Part shown: one piece after another, positions 9,052 to 18,019 of the stretch
Layout: each line of letters begins with the position of its first letter
Position numbering within the stretch: the first letter of the stretch is position 1
Origin: Cytophagales bacterium
Lineage (GTDB): Bacteria > Bacteroidota > Bacteroidia > Cytophagales > Cyclobacteriaceae
Assembly: GCA_020403045.1 (NCBI GenBank)
Contig: JADBYK010000026.1
Location: 22,927 to 86,926 of the forward strand
Length of the DNA stretch: 64,000 nt
Direction of reading: 5' to 3'
Translations under genes and position numbers: made by a program
Notes under the pieces: model-generated
The model's database searches: none
Told to the model about the DNA's origin: nothing
The model's input: the letters and a program-made list of their open reading frames with translations, nothing else

Positions 9052-10248
9052 ATGACAGAGTTAAGAAGATGTAAAAAGTGTCTCTTACCAGAGACCCACG
9101 AGAGTATTACTTTTGACGATAGTGGAGTTTGTAGCGTTTGTCGGCAAGTCGAGTTCAAAAAGGAAAAAATAGACTGGGCGAAAAGAAAAAAAGAACTTGG
9201 TGAGCTTATCGAAAGTTATCGAGGAAAATATGATTATGACTGCATTGTTCCGTTCAGTGGGGGCAAGGACAGCACTTGGACACTCTATTACCTGATGAAG
9301 GAATACAAAATAAAGCCACTTGTTGTTCGATTTGACCACGGGTTCTTACGACCCAATCTGAATGAAAATACGACCCGTGTATTGAGGAATTTGGGCGCAG
9401 ATTTCCACACATTCACTCCCAACTGGAAGGTAGTTCAGAAACTAATGTTACAAAGCTTTCTTGAGAAGGGAGATTTTTGTTGGCATTGCCACACAGGAAT
9501 TTTTTCATATCCCATGCACGTTGCCATTCGATACAATGTTCCATTGATTTTTTGGGGTGAGCCTACGTCAGAGTATACTTCATACTATGGCTATGATCAA
9601 GATGAGGAAGTTGATGAAAAAAGATTCAACAGAGTAACAAATCTAGGCATAACAGCCCTGGATATGGCCGTAAGATTAGGAGGTACAATGGATGAAAGAG
9701 ATTTTAAGCCCTATTCCTATCCACCCCTAAAAGATTTAAGAAAATTGCAATATAGGTCACTTTGTTTAGGCTCATTCATACCATGGGATGTGAGAACACA
9801 GTCAAGAATTATTCAAGATGAACTTGGTTGGAACGGAGACCTTGTTGAGAATGTGCCCGGACAATATAACTATGAGAAAATAGAGTGTTACATGCAGGGA
9901 GTTAGAGACCATATCAAATATATTAAAAGAGGTTACACTCGACCTACTCACCTCGCTTCCATTGATATTAGAAATGAAAGAATGACGAGAGAGGAAGGAT
10001 TTGAGATGATAGATCGATATGAAGGTAAAGAACCACCCAGTTTAGAGATATTCTTAGAACTAGTAGGCCTTACAAAGGAAGAGTTTTATAAGATCGCAGA
10101 AAGCCATGCTGTATCTCCATGGAAATTTGGATCTATTGCTAGGGAAATCGGAGATAAATTACCTGATTTTGACAAATGGGCCAGATCGGGAAAAATGGAA
10201 ACAGAAAATGCGGAATTGCAAATATCCAACTGGAAAAAATCTCAGTAA
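9052..10248 (+). CDS. pseA: N-acetyl sugar amidotransferase (PseA/WbpG family)
   Basis: An ATP-dependent PP-loop enzyme that turns an N-acetyl group into an N-acetimidoyl (acetamidino) group, using ammonia delivered by a HisH/HisF-type pair. The PP-loop SGGKDS is at residues 69-74. Two CxxC pairs (Cys7/Cys10 and Cys27/Cys30) form a probable N-terminal zinc knuckle. The conserved GDFCWHC and GEPTSEYTSYYGY stretches fit the family. In Campylobacter PseA makes the acetamidino form of pseudaminic acid; in Pseudomonas WbpG acts with HisH2 and HisF2. The two partner genes follow immediately, so the assignment is well supported. Confidence 0.93.
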   Translation: MTELRRCKKCLLPETHESITFDDSGVCSVCRQVEFKKEKIDWAKRKKELGELIESYRGKYDYDCIVPFSGGKDSTWTLYYLMKEYKIKPLVVRFDHGFLRPNLNENTTRVLRNLGADFHTFTPNWKVVQKLMLQSFLEKGDFCWHCHTGIFSYPMHVAIRYNVPLIFWGEPTSEYTSYYGYDQDEEVDEKRFNRVTNLGITALDMAVRLGGTMDERDFKPYSYPPLKDLRKLQYRSLCLGSFIPWDVRTQSRIIQDELGWNGDLVENVPGQYNYEKIECYMQGVRDHIKYIKRGYTRPTHLASIDIRNERMTREEGFEMIDRYEGKEPPSLEIFLELVGLTKEEFYKIAESHAVSPWKFGSIAREIGDKLPDFDKWARSGKMETENAELQISNWKKSQ

Positions 10249-10252
10249 ATAA

Positions 10253-10873
10253 ATGGTTGGCATCGTTGATTATGGAATGGGCAATTTGTTGTCGGTGTAC
10301 AATGCTTTCGACTATCTGGGAGAAGATGTAATCGTCTGTAAACATCCGGAAGATTTACAAGCAGTTGATAGAATTGTAATACCAGGAGTTGGAGCATTTA
10401 AGGATTGCATCAACCTATTGAGATCTTCAGGTTTTTCAGATGCACTAAATGAAGAGGTCATAATGAAAGCCAAACCAACGCTAGGCATTTGTCTCGGTAT
10501 GCAGGTAATGGCAAAAAAAAGCCACGAATTTGGAGAGCATTTGGGGTTAGGTTGGTTTGAAGGAGAAGTGATCAAGATAAATGTTGAGAATACCGGATTG
10601 AAGCTTCCAAATATTGGTTGGAGTGAAATTGAGATCAGATCAGATAATCCTCTTTTTAATAACATTCCGAATAGATCAGATTTTTATTTGGTTCACTCCT
10701 TTTACATGTCTTGCGAGAACTCAAATGATGTGGTGGCAGCATACGAATATGGTGGTAAATTGATTACAGCATCTGTTTTAAAGAATAACATATTTGCAAC
10801 ACAATTTCATCCTGAAAAAAGCCAGGATCATGGCTTGAAGCTTTTGAGCAATTTTATTAATTGGAATCCGTAG
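10253..10873 (+). CDS. hisH2: HisH-type glutamine amidotransferase subunit (HisH2)
   Basis: A class-I glutamine amidotransferase that hydrolyses glutamine and passes ammonia to the partner barrel. The nucleophile is Cys80 in LGICLGMQ, with His186 and Glu188 in QFHPEKS completing the triad. The length (206 aa) matches HisH. It sits between the PseA-like and HisF-like genes and not in a histidine operon, so it is the ammonia source for acetamidino formation and not for histidine synthesis. Its stop is directly followed by the next start. Confidence 0.92.
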   Translation: MVGIVDYGMGNLLSVYNAFDYLGEDVIVCKHPEDLQAVDRIVIPGVGAFKDCINLLRSSGFSDALNEEVIMKAKPTLGICLGMQVMAKKSHEFGEHLGLGWFEGEVIKINVENTGLKLPNIGWSEIEIRSDNPLFNNIPNRSDFYLVHSFYMSCENSNDVVAAYEYGGKLITASVLKNNIFATQFHPEKSQDHGLKLLSNFINWNP

Positions 10874-11662
10874 ATGTCAAAATTCAGGCTTATACCAAAA
10901 CTCCAGCTCAAACCATCATTGTTTAATTCCAAAAAATTGGTCTTAGTTATAACTAGGCAATTTAAGGAGTGTATAGAAATTGGTGACCCCGTATCACAGG
11001 CAAAAATATTTCAAGACCAAGCCTCAGATGAACTTATTTTTATAAATATTGATGAGAATAGCAAATCTGAAATTAAAATATTGGCAGATGTTATAAATCG
11101 GGTTTCTCAAGAAATCTTTATGCCCATGACGGTAGGTGGAGGAGTGAAGGAAATCAATGACTTTAGACTTTTATTAGCTAACGGAGCAGATAAAATATCA
11201 ATCAACTCGGAAGCGTTTAAATCGCCTGAGTTAATATCAAAGGCTGCCGACAAATTTGGGGCGCAATGCGTAGTGGTAAGTATTGATTACAAGCAAAATG
11301 AGAAGGGTGAGTATACCGTGTTTATTAACGGAGGAAAGCAGCAGACTAATATGCATCCAGCAGAGTGGGCTCAAAAGGTGGTTCGATTGGGGGCGGGTGA
11401 GTTGTTAATAACTTCTATTGATCGCGATGGAATGAAATCAGGACTTGATATTAAGATGACGAGAATGATAGCCGATAGTGTTAATGTGCCCGTTATTACA
11501 GGAGGAGGCTGTGGTGTAGCTCAACATTTTTCAGATGGTTTTTTATTGGGTAAAGCAAACGCTGTTTCCGCGGGTACTTTTTTTGCGCATAGAGATCAGA
11601 ACTTTATACAAACCAGATCTCAAATTTCTAATGCAGGTGTAGAAATAAGAAAACATCGATGA
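10874..11662 (+). CDS. hisF2: HisF-like partner subunit (HisF2) of the acetamidino-forming complex
   Basis: A (beta/alpha)8 barrel of the HisA/HisF family, 262 aa. The phosphate-binding loops TVGGGV (residues 87-92) and ITGGGCG and the acid Asp138 in VSIDYK are kept. The N-terminal catalytic Asp of true HisF (in the CLDV motif) is replaced by Gln11 in PKLQLK. HisF2 proteins of the WbpG system also diverge here, which fits a barrel that channels ammonia but no longer makes imidazole-glycerol phosphate. Its end overlaps the next gene (ATGA). Confidence 0.88.
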   Translation: MSKFRLIPKLQLKPSLFNSKKLVLVITRQFKECIEIGDPVSQAKIFQDQASDELIFINIDENSKSEIKILADVINRVSQEIFMPMTVGGGVKEINDFRLLLANGADKISINSEAFKSPELISKAADKFGAQCVVVSIDYKQNEKGEYTVFINGGKQQTNMHPAEWAQKVVRLGAGELLITSIDRDGMKSGLDIKMTRMIADSVNVPVITGGGCGVAQHFSDGFLLGKANAVSAGTFFAHRDQNFIQTRSQISNAGVEIRKHR

Positions 11663-12222
11663 AATATAAATGCTTAGTTACGCAAGAATATGCTATTGGT
11701 GAGTACCGACTGGTACCGATCCGTTTTGAGGATCGTTTTGAAATAATGAAGTGGAGAAATGAGCAGATGTATCATTTGAGGCAGAGCGAGATATTAACGA
11801 TAGAAAGTCAGGATCGTTACTTTTTGAGCGTTGTGACAAACTTATTTAGTGAAAGACAGCCGAATCAGGTATTGTTTTCATATTTGAAAGGGAATAAATG
11901 CATTGGATATGGCGGATTGGTGCATATTAATTGGATTAATAGGAATGCTGAAATTTCTTTCATAATGGACACACTAGAAGAGAATGTGCATTTTGAATTT
12001 CATTGGAAGACTTATCTTAAGTTGATCGAAGAAGTTGCGTTTCTTGGTTTGGATCTTCACAAGATTTTCACTTTTGCCTTTGACTTAAGGCCAAGACTAT
12101 ACCGAGCACTCGAAGAAATGAGTTATGAGAGGGAAGCAAGACTTAAGGAACATTGTTTTTTTGAATCAAAATACATAGATGTGGTGATTCATTGTAAGGT
12201 TAAAAATGATCTATATGGATAA
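11659..12222 (+). CDS. Second GNAT-like acetyltransferase of the NulO locus
   Basis: A 187-aa protein of the GNAT fold, distant from the one at 5524. The YRLVPI-RFEDR N-terminus, the MKWRNEQMYHLRQS segment and the C-terminal RALEEMSYEREA stretch resemble PseH/RimJ-like acetyltransferases found in flagellin-glycan and polysaccharide loci; MKWRN is typical of PseH-type enzymes. It overlaps hisF2 by four bases. It may be the true PseH or may acylate another amine. The acetyl-CoA loop is less clear than in the other GNAT. Confidence 0.65.
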   Translation: MKYKCLVTQEYAIGEYRLVPIRFEDRFEIMKWRNEQMYHLRQSEILTIESQDRYFLSVVTNLFSERQPNQVLFSYLKGNKCIGYGGLVHINWINRNAEISFIMDTLEENVHFEFHWKTYLKLIEEVAFLGLDLHKIFTFAFDLRPRLYRALEEMSYEREARLKEHCFFESKYIDVVIHCKVKNDLYG

Positions 12223-12883
12223 AAGAACGTTCGTTGTAACAGGAGCCACCAGCGGCCTTGGTGAGGCAATCGTTTCAACAATTATTGAAAAGACTGAGGA
12301 CATTGTCATTTCTGTGTCGAAAAAGGTAAGCGAAAGTCAAATGGGCTACAACAAAAGTCGATTTAAATTTATAGAATGTGATTTATCGTTTGACAAATTA
12401 GAGTCAAGGATTCAATCACTGACGCAATATATTACCACGAGAGATATTGTTTTTGTAAATAATGCCGCCATTATAAAACCTATTACGAAAGTGGGCGAAA
12501 TGACGGAATTACAAATTGAAGCACTACTCGCGGTAAATATTAAGGCTCCTTTGGTTATATCTAATTTCTTGTTTCAAAATTTTAATAAAGGCAAAATAAC
12601 CGTTATTAATATTTCAACAGGGGCAGCTCAAAATCCTATTGCTGGCTGGTCCCTTTACTGCTCCTCCAAGGCAGGAGGGAAAATGTTTTTCGATGTCTTA
12701 AAGAAGGAACACCCCGATTGCAACATTGTAAACTTTGATCCGGGAGTGATGGATACGGGAATGCAGGATTACATAAGGAGTAGTGAATTTGATAGGGTAG
12801 AAACATTTCTTGAATATAAAACGAATGGAAAGTTAAAATCACCAGGAGAAGTTGCCCAAAAAGTAGTTTTTGAAATGATATGA
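12206..12883 (+). CDS. Short-chain dehydrogenase/reductase
   Basis: A classical SDR of 225 aa. The coenzyme motif TGATSGLGEA is near residues 12-21, NNAAI follows, the catalytic Ser lies in NISTGAA, and YCSSK holds the Tyr/Lys pair. It oxidises or reduces an unknown hydroxyl/keto substrate, likely a sugar intermediate of this locus. The gene overlaps the upstream GNAT gene by 17 bases if the ATG at 12206 is used; an ATG nine bases later (12215) is a close alternative. Its stop overlaps the next gene (ATGA). Confidence 0.82.
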   Translation: MIYMDKRTFVVTGATSGLGEAIVSTIIEKTEDIVISVSKKVSESQMGYNKSRFKFIECDLSFDKLESRIQSLTQYITTRDIVFVNNAAIIKPITKVGEMTELQIEALLAVNIKAPLVISNFLFQNFNKGKITVINISTGAAQNPIAGWSLYCSSKAGGKMFFDVLKKEHPDCNIVNFDPGVMDTGMQDYIRSSEFDRVETFLEYKTNGKLKSPGEVAQKVVFEMI

Positions 12884-13578
12884 GAACGGCAATATTATCC
12901 GACATCCATGGTAATAATTACGCTTTGAACGAGGTTTTAAAGGAGGTAAGAAGAGAAGGCATACGGGAGATATTGATTTTGGGTGATATGGTTGGATATT
13001 ACTATCACCCAGATAAAGTTTTGACTGCTATTTCCGAGTATGATGTACATGCCATAAATGGCAATCACGAACATTTGTTGTTTGGTTTGATGGATGACCC
13101 TCAATCCTTTTACCCGATTGTTAAAAAATATGGCAGTGGGCATTTTTCAGCAGTTGAGAAACTTAGCCAAGAGCAGATTAAATGGCTTAGGGCTTTGCCT
13201 GACACTCGAGAAGTCTACTATAATGATTTATCGATCATGATGAGCCATGGTAGCCCCTGGGCAAATGATACATATGTATATCCGGATTCAAACCTGGAGC
13301 TGTTGAAAGCTTTTGATTCGTTTAACTACGATTTAATTCTGATTGGACACTCTCATTATTCATTTTGCTTAAGAAGAGGAAATACACTTGTAGTTAACCC
13401 GGGATCTGTAGGTCAATCCAGGCAAAAAGGAGGGAAAGCTTACTGGGCAATTCTTAATTCTTTAAGTAAATCAATCGAATTCCGAATAACGGATTATGAT
13501 GTTACTGAGTTGAAGTTAGAAGTCTTAAAAAACGATCCGGATTTAGCATACAACTACAAAATCTTGGAACGAAAATAG
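12880..13578 (+). CDS. Calcineurin-like metallophosphoesterase (YfcE/MJ0936 type)
   Basis: A dinuclear-metal phosphoesterase of 232 aa. All metal-ligand motifs are visible: SDIHGN near residue 7, GDMVGYY, NGNHEH, SHGSPW and GHSHY. Family members hydrolyse phosphomonoesters or diesters; the substrate here is unknown. It overlaps the SDR by four bases (ATGA) and is followed by an ATP-grasp gene, so the three probably act together on one intermediate or side group. In this NulO locus no PseG nucleotidase was recognised, but a phosphoesterase is not a usual replacement. Confidence 0.82.
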   Translation: MRTAILSDIHGNNYALNEVLKEVRREGIREILILGDMVGYYYHPDKVLTAISEYDVHAINGNHEHLLFGLMDDPQSFYPIVKKYGSGHFSAVEKLSQEQIKWLRALPDTREVYYNDLSIMMSHGSPWANDTYVYPDSNLELLKAFDSFNYDLILIGHSHYSFCLRRGNTLVVNPGSVGQSRQKGGKAYWAILNSLSKSIEFRITDYDVTELKLEVLKNDPDLAYNYKILERK

Positions 13579-13585
13579 AAATAGT

Positions 13586-14539
13586 ATGTCAGTAAAAGTG
13601 AATGTATTAGTTACTGGTTGCGGTGGAGATATTGGTCAAAGCATTGGTAAAATCTTAAAAGAGATACCCTTGATTAATAATATCTATGGTATTGACATAT
13701 CTTCAAAAAATGCTGGCTCATTTATTTATCCAAATTTTAAAGTTGGATTGCCTATTAAGCACCCTGATTTCTTTCAATTCCTAAATGAATTTATTAAAAC
13801 AAATAAAATAGATTTATACATTCCCATGGCTGAACCTGAGTTGCGCCATTTAACTCAGGTTAACAGGTTGGATTTTTTTGGTCAAGCCACAATGATTCAT
13901 GCTAATAGGCTTGCCTTGGAAATAGGTTTTGATAAATTAAAAACCTCAGAATTTCTTCAGCAGCATGGTCTTCCATTCCCTAAAACACACATTGCCAGTG
14001 ACTATGTTAAAATGAACCTATTTCCATTTATTCTGAAATCAAGGAGTGGGTCAGGAGGCAAAAACCTATATCTTATAAATGATAGGGACGACATTTCTTA
14101 TTTGCAAAAAAAAGTTTTGCTTGAAAATTATATTGTGCAGGAATTTTTGACGCAAGATTCTGATGAGTATACTTGCGGCCTGTTTCGATCTAAAGCTGGG
14201 GAGATTCGAAGCATTATTTTTAGAAGAGAACTAACTGGAGGATATAGCGGCTTTGGGGAAGTGATTGAGAGCGAACCAATAACTTTACTTTTAAATTCCA
14301 TTGCTCAAAATATTAATTTACAAGGCAGCATAAATGTTCAATTGAGAATGATATCAGATGTCCCATATGTGTTTGAAATCAATCCTAGATTTTCAAGTAC
14401 TGTTAGATTTAGGAACATGTTTGGGTTTAATGATGTTTTGTGGTCAATTCAGGACGCATTAAATATTAAGGTATCAGACTATGAAAGGCACCAAAATCTG
14501 AGTAGATTTTACAAAGGGTTTTCAGAGTATGTAGACTGA
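13586..14539 (+). CDS. ATP-grasp family ligase (carbamoyl-phosphate-synthase-like)
   Basis: A 317-aa ATP-grasp enzyme. An N-terminal Rossmann-like part (LVTGCGGDIGQS) is followed by the ATP-grasp region: FILKSRSGSGGKN (ATP lysine and glycine-rich loop), YIVQEFL, and the metal-binding FEINPRFSS. Such PylC/CarB-like ligases join a carboxylate to an amine via acyl phosphate. In polysaccharide loci they are thought to attach amino acids or other acyl groups to aminosugars. The exact substrate cannot be read from the sequence. It lies between the phosphoesterase and the NulO synthase. Confidence 0.8.
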   Translation: MSVKVNVLVTGCGGDIGQSIGKILKEIPLINNIYGIDISSKNAGSFIYPNFKVGLPIKHPDFFQFLNEFIKTNKIDLYIPMAEPELRHLTQVNRLDFFGQATMIHANRLALEIGFDKLKTSEFLQQHGLPFPKTHIASDYVKMNLFPFILKSRSGSGGKNLYLINDRDDISYLQKKVLLENYIVQEFLTQDSDEYTCGLFRSKAGEIRSIIFRRELTGGYSGFGEVIESEPITLLLNSIAQNINLQGSINVQLRMISDVPYVFEINPRFSSTVRFRNMFGFNDVLWSIQDALNIKVSDYERHQNLSRFYKGFSEYVD

Positions 14540-14576
14540 GGATCTTTATAATTAGTTTGACCTAAAATTTAAAAGT

Positions 14577-15632
14577 ATGAATAGTTTCATGATTAAGGAT
14601 TTTCTGCTTGGCTCAAATAATCCACCTTTCATCATCGCTGAGATGAGCGGTAATCATAATCAATCTCTAGAAAGAGCTAAGGAGATTGTTCGCGTTGCGG
14701 CTTCCACTGGCGCGCACGCTATCAAATTACAAACGTATACTCCGGACACAATGACGATAAATCATCGTGGCGGTCTATTTGATATTACAGACAAGAAATC
14801 ACTTTGGCTCGGGCGTAATCTGTATGAGTTATATAAGGAGGCTCATACACCATGGGAGTGGCATAAGCCACTTTTTGACTATGCTGCCGAATTAGGATTA
14901 ATCTGTTTCAGTACACCTTTTGATGATACTGCTGTTGATTTTTTAGAGACATTAAACGTTCCCTGTTATAAAATCGCATCGTTTGAGAACACGGATCATC
15001 CACTACTAAAAAAGGTAGCCAAGACCGGCAAACCTGTAATAATGAGCACAGGTATTGCAAACTTGTCCGATATAATGGAATCTGTTCAAGTTCTTAAAGA
15101 AAATGGGAGTAAGGAAATCGTTCTTTTAAAGTGCACCAGTACATATCCAGCTACACCTGAAAACACCAACCTTGTCACCATCCCTGTTCTGCAACAAGTT
15201 TTTCAGGATTGTATTATCGGCCTGAGTGATCACACAATGGGCATAGGAGCTAGTATAGCATCTATCGCTCTTGGAGCTCGAGTTATCGAGAAACATTTTA
15301 CGATAAGCAGGGCAGATGGCGGAGTCGATAGTACCTTCAGTATGGAGCCTGCGGAAATGAAATCCCTCGTGCTCGAAAGCGAAAGAGCGTTTTTGGCCCT
15401 GGGCCAAGTTCAATTAAATGTTCAAAAAGCAGAAGAAAAGAGTAGGGTGTTCAAACGATCAATTTATGTTGTGGCAGATGTAAAGAAAGGAGATATACTA
15501 TCATCACAAAATTTGCGCGTAATCCGACCAGGTGATGGCCTGGCACCAAAATATTTTGAATCCATCTTGGGAAAGCACTTCAAAATTGATCTTAAAACGG
15601 GCACTCCCATGAGTATGGATTATTTGACTTAG
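14577..15632 (+). CDS. pseI: Pseudaminic acid synthase-like NulO synthase (NeuB family)
   Basis: Condenses a 6-deoxy-diacetamido hexose with phosphoenolpyruvate to form a nine-carbon nonulosonate. The N-terminal TIM barrel shows FIIAEMSGNHN, AIKLQTYTPDT, KIASFE and LSDHTMGI motifs. The C-terminal antifreeze-like SAF domain covers about residues 288-351 (RSIYVVADVKKGD, LRVIRPGDGL). The SDHTMG and GVDSTFSME forms are closer to PseI than to sialic acid NeuB. The length (351 aa) is normal. It ends the NulO block and is followed by the flippase gene. Confidence 0.92.
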   Translation: MNSFMIKDFLLGSNNPPFIIAEMSGNHNQSLERAKEIVRVAASTGAHAIKLQTYTPDTMTINHRGGLFDITDKKSLWLGRNLYELYKEAHTPWEWHKPLFDYAAELGLICFSTPFDDTAVDFLETLNVPCYKIASFENTDHPLLKKVAKTGKPVIMSTGIANLSDIMESVQVLKENGSKEIVLLKCTSTYPATPENTNLVTIPVLQQVFQDCIIGLSDHTMGIGASIASIALGARVIEKHFTISRADGGVDSTFSMEPAEMKSLVLESERAFLALGQVQLNVQKAEEKSRVFKRSIYVVADVKKGDILSSQNLRVIRPGDGLAPKYFESILGKHFKIDLKTGTPMSMDYLT

Positions 15633-15667
15633 TACTGTCGCTGACTTCATTAGAAAACAAACCTTAA

Positions 15668-16939
15668 TTGATAAAGAATATAGTTGACTCGAATTTACTA
15701 AAATCGAGTTTTGTTTTTACAGCAAGCAACGCACTGAATAGTGCTATTCCCTTTTTGCTAATACCAGTTCTTACAAGGTATTTAAGTCCGAGCGACTATG
15801 GAATTGTTTCTATTTTTCAAGTCGTTGCTACGATGTTGATTTCGTTTGCCGGACTGAATACTCAGAACTCCGTAATTGTGCAGTACTACAAGAAAGAAGA
15901 AGTTAATTTTCCAGTTTATGTTTACAACACCCTCCTAATATTTTTAATAAGTAGCGTGTTGCTGCTTGTAATATCATTCCTATTTGGTCATACCATTTCA
16001 AGAATGGTAGAATTTCCATCGGAATGGCTCCCCTTCATAGTTGTATTCGCATGCTCACAGTTTATGTTTCAAATGTTACTAGGACTGTGGATAGCAGAAG
16101 AGAAACCATTTTTGTACGGCTTGTTTCAGATCAGCCAAACGGCATTGAATCTTATTTTATCCTTAATTTTAGTAATTCCATTTGAACTCGGCTGGAAAGG
16201 CAGAGTAATAGCACAGGTTCTGGTCTTTTTTATGTATGCTCTAATTTCATTGTTCATTTTAGTAAGAAAAAAATATGTTAAGATTGAGTTTAACAAATCG
16301 TATATTCTTAAAGCATTAAGTTTCGGTGTACCACTAATACCTCATACTTTTGGAGGAGCGGTTATGATGTTTTCAGACCGTTTAATTATTTCTAGTCTTG
16401 TTGGAGTAAAAGAGGTAGGAATATACATGGTCGGCTTTCAATTTGCTCAAATCATTCTTCTGATTCAGGATTCCATCAATAATGCCTTTGCCCCCTGGAT
16501 TTACAAAAATTTAAAGAAGAACAATAAAGTTGACAATTTAAAGTTAGTGAAAATAACATATTTTTACATGGCAGCTATTTTTGCATTTTCGATCCTTTAT
16601 TCTCTTGTCATTGGTCCATTATTCAGGATATTCGTTGGCACAGAGTTTATTGCTGGTGAAAAGTATATTCTTTGGATTGCTATCGGTTTTGCTTTCAATG
16701 GAATGTATAAAATGGTGGTCAACTATATTTTTTATGCAGAGAAGACTTATTTTTTAGCGATTATTACAACAACAACGGCAGTAGTTAACATCGCAATTAC
16801 CTATTTTCTGGTATCAAGAGTCGGGGTCATTGGAGCAGCCTACTCACTCTGCATTTGCTACTTTTTAAGCTTCTTATTGACTTGGTATTGCAGCAATATA
16901 GCCCATCCAATGCCGTGGAGGTTAAATCGATTGAAATAG
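15668..16939 (+). CDS. wzx: Polysaccharide flippase (Wzx/MATE-like oligosaccharide transporter)
   Basis: A 423-aa integral membrane protein with 12 or more predicted helices and the N-terminal PVLTRYLSPSDYG motif typical of the Wzx/RfbX family. It would flip lipid-linked repeat units across the inner membrane. The start must be the TTG at 15668: the preceding in-frame codon is a TAA stop, and the next in-frame ATG lies well inside the conserved N-terminus. It starts 35 bp after the NulO synthase and ends directly before the glycosyltransferase gene. Confidence 0.88.
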   Translation: MIKNIVDSNLLKSSFVFTASNALNSAIPFLLIPVLTRYLSPSDYGIVSIFQVVATMLISFAGLNTQNSVIVQYYKKEEVNFPVYVYNTLLIFLISSVLLLVISFLFGHTISRMVEFPSEWLPFIVVFACSQFMFQMLLGLWIAEEKPFLYGLFQISQTALNLILSLILVIPFELGWKGRVIAQVLVFFMYALISLFILVRKKYVKIEFNKSYILKALSFGVPLIPHTFGGAVMMFSDRLIISSLVGVKEVGIYMVGFQFAQIILLIQDSINNAFAPWIYKNLKKNNKVDNLKLVKITYFYMAAIFAFSILYSLVIGPLFRIFVGTEFIAGEKYILWIAIGFAFNGMYKMVVNYIFYAEKTYFLAIITTTTAVVNIAITYFLVSRVGVIGAAYSLCICYFLSFLLTWYCSNIAHPMPWRLNRLK

Positions 16940-18019
16940 ATGACAAATCTTTTTTTGATTAGCACACCCTTACAGCTTTTGAATGCAATAGAAGCAAAAC
17001 GGTATTTTAACATCCCGAATCATCAATCTTCTGTCATATTTCTGACTTACACCAGCAATTACAATTCCATAGTCAAAATATTGGTGCCCAATGAGTGGGG
17101 TAACATACATTTTGTGAACGAGGCGGAATCTCAAACCAGTCACGAAGAGAATATAAAAGGAGGAAAGATCATGCCTATCTTGAAAGAGTTGAGGAGAAAA
17201 TCTCATCGAATCAAAGAACTGGTTGACCAATATGCAAAAGTAAATTTTGTATTTGTAGGATATTATTTAGGGCTTGAGCAAATTCACTTTGTAAACTCGA
17301 TTGCCGCGAAGGAAATAATTTTACTTGACGATGGTATTGCAACACTAGAGGTAAATAACAGAAGGGTAGGCCAAATAAGTTTCTTGAATAGTTGGTCTTT
17401 TTCATTTTTTGTCAAAGCACTAGTTAAAAAATTTATCTTTGGTTACAGATTACGGCATCCGCAATCAGTATCTTTTTTTTCTATCTATGAAATAGAGGTT
17501 TTAAAAAGAGACTTTCTAATAAAGCACAAGTATGAAGGAATTAGAAGCCTAATAAAAGACAGAGAGACTTGTGATGAAGTTTATTTTTTAGGCCAACCTC
17601 TTAGTGAGATAGAACCTATAATTGTTACCGAAGGCGATTATTTTCTTTACTTAAACGCTGTTGTTAGTTTTTTTAAGGATAAAAGGATCGTGTACGTACC
17701 ACATCGAGATGAGGATAAAGACAAAGTGACTAGAATAAGATTTGAATTGGACTTATTGGTTGAAGAGTTGGAGGTGCCTTTTGAATGGTTCATGATAAAT
17801 AAGGAAAAGAGACCAAAAGCTATAGCAGGATTTATTACAAGTGCCTTACCTAATTGCAAAGAATTATTTGGCGCTGATCTTAGTATTTATTCATTTAGAA
17901 TAGAGGGGGAATCAATTATAAATGACGCAATGCGAATGTTAGTTTCAGACACATATTCTTATTTTGAAAAAATAGCAGATGCTCAGTTCAAAGTAATTGA
18001 TAAGATCCTAGAGTCATGA
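16940..18019 (+). CDS. GT52-type sialyltransferase-like glycosyltransferase (putative NulO transferase)
   Basis: A 359-aa protein with the N-terminal LFLISTPLQLLNAIEA motif seen in family GT52 lipooligosaccharide sialyltransferases and related enzymes. Further support is the YVPHRDEDKDK stretch in the C-terminal half and the late SALPNCKELFG. No membrane span is evident, so it is likely cytosolic or peripheral. Since the locus makes a CMP-activated NulO, this is the best candidate to transfer it to the growing glycan. It overlaps the next gene by four bases (ATGA). The acceptor is unknown. Confidence 0.72.
   Translation: MTNLFLISTPLQLLNAIEAKRYFNIPNHQSSVIFLTYTSNYNSIVKILVPNEWGNIHFVNEAESQTSHEENIKGGKIMPILKELRRKSHRIKELVDQYAKVNFVFVGYYLGLEQIHFVNSIAAKEIILLDDGIATLEVNNRRVGQISFLNSWSFSFFVKALVKKFIFGYRLRHPQSVSFFSIYEIEVLKRDFLIKHKYEGIRSLIKDRETCDEVYFLGQPLSEIEPIIVTEGDYFLYLNAVVSFFKDKRIVYVPHRDEDKDKVTRIRFELDLLVEELEVPFEWFMINKEKRPKAIAGFITSALPNCKELFGADLSIYSFRIEGESIINDAMRMLVSDTYSYFEKIADAQFKVIDKILES

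Noticed and set aside
10253..11662. HisH/HisF pair as part of histidine biosynthesis
   Set aside because: Adjacent to a PseA-type amidotransferase, no other his genes nearby, and the HisF-like barrel lacks the N-terminal catalytic Asp; acetamidino synthesis fits better.
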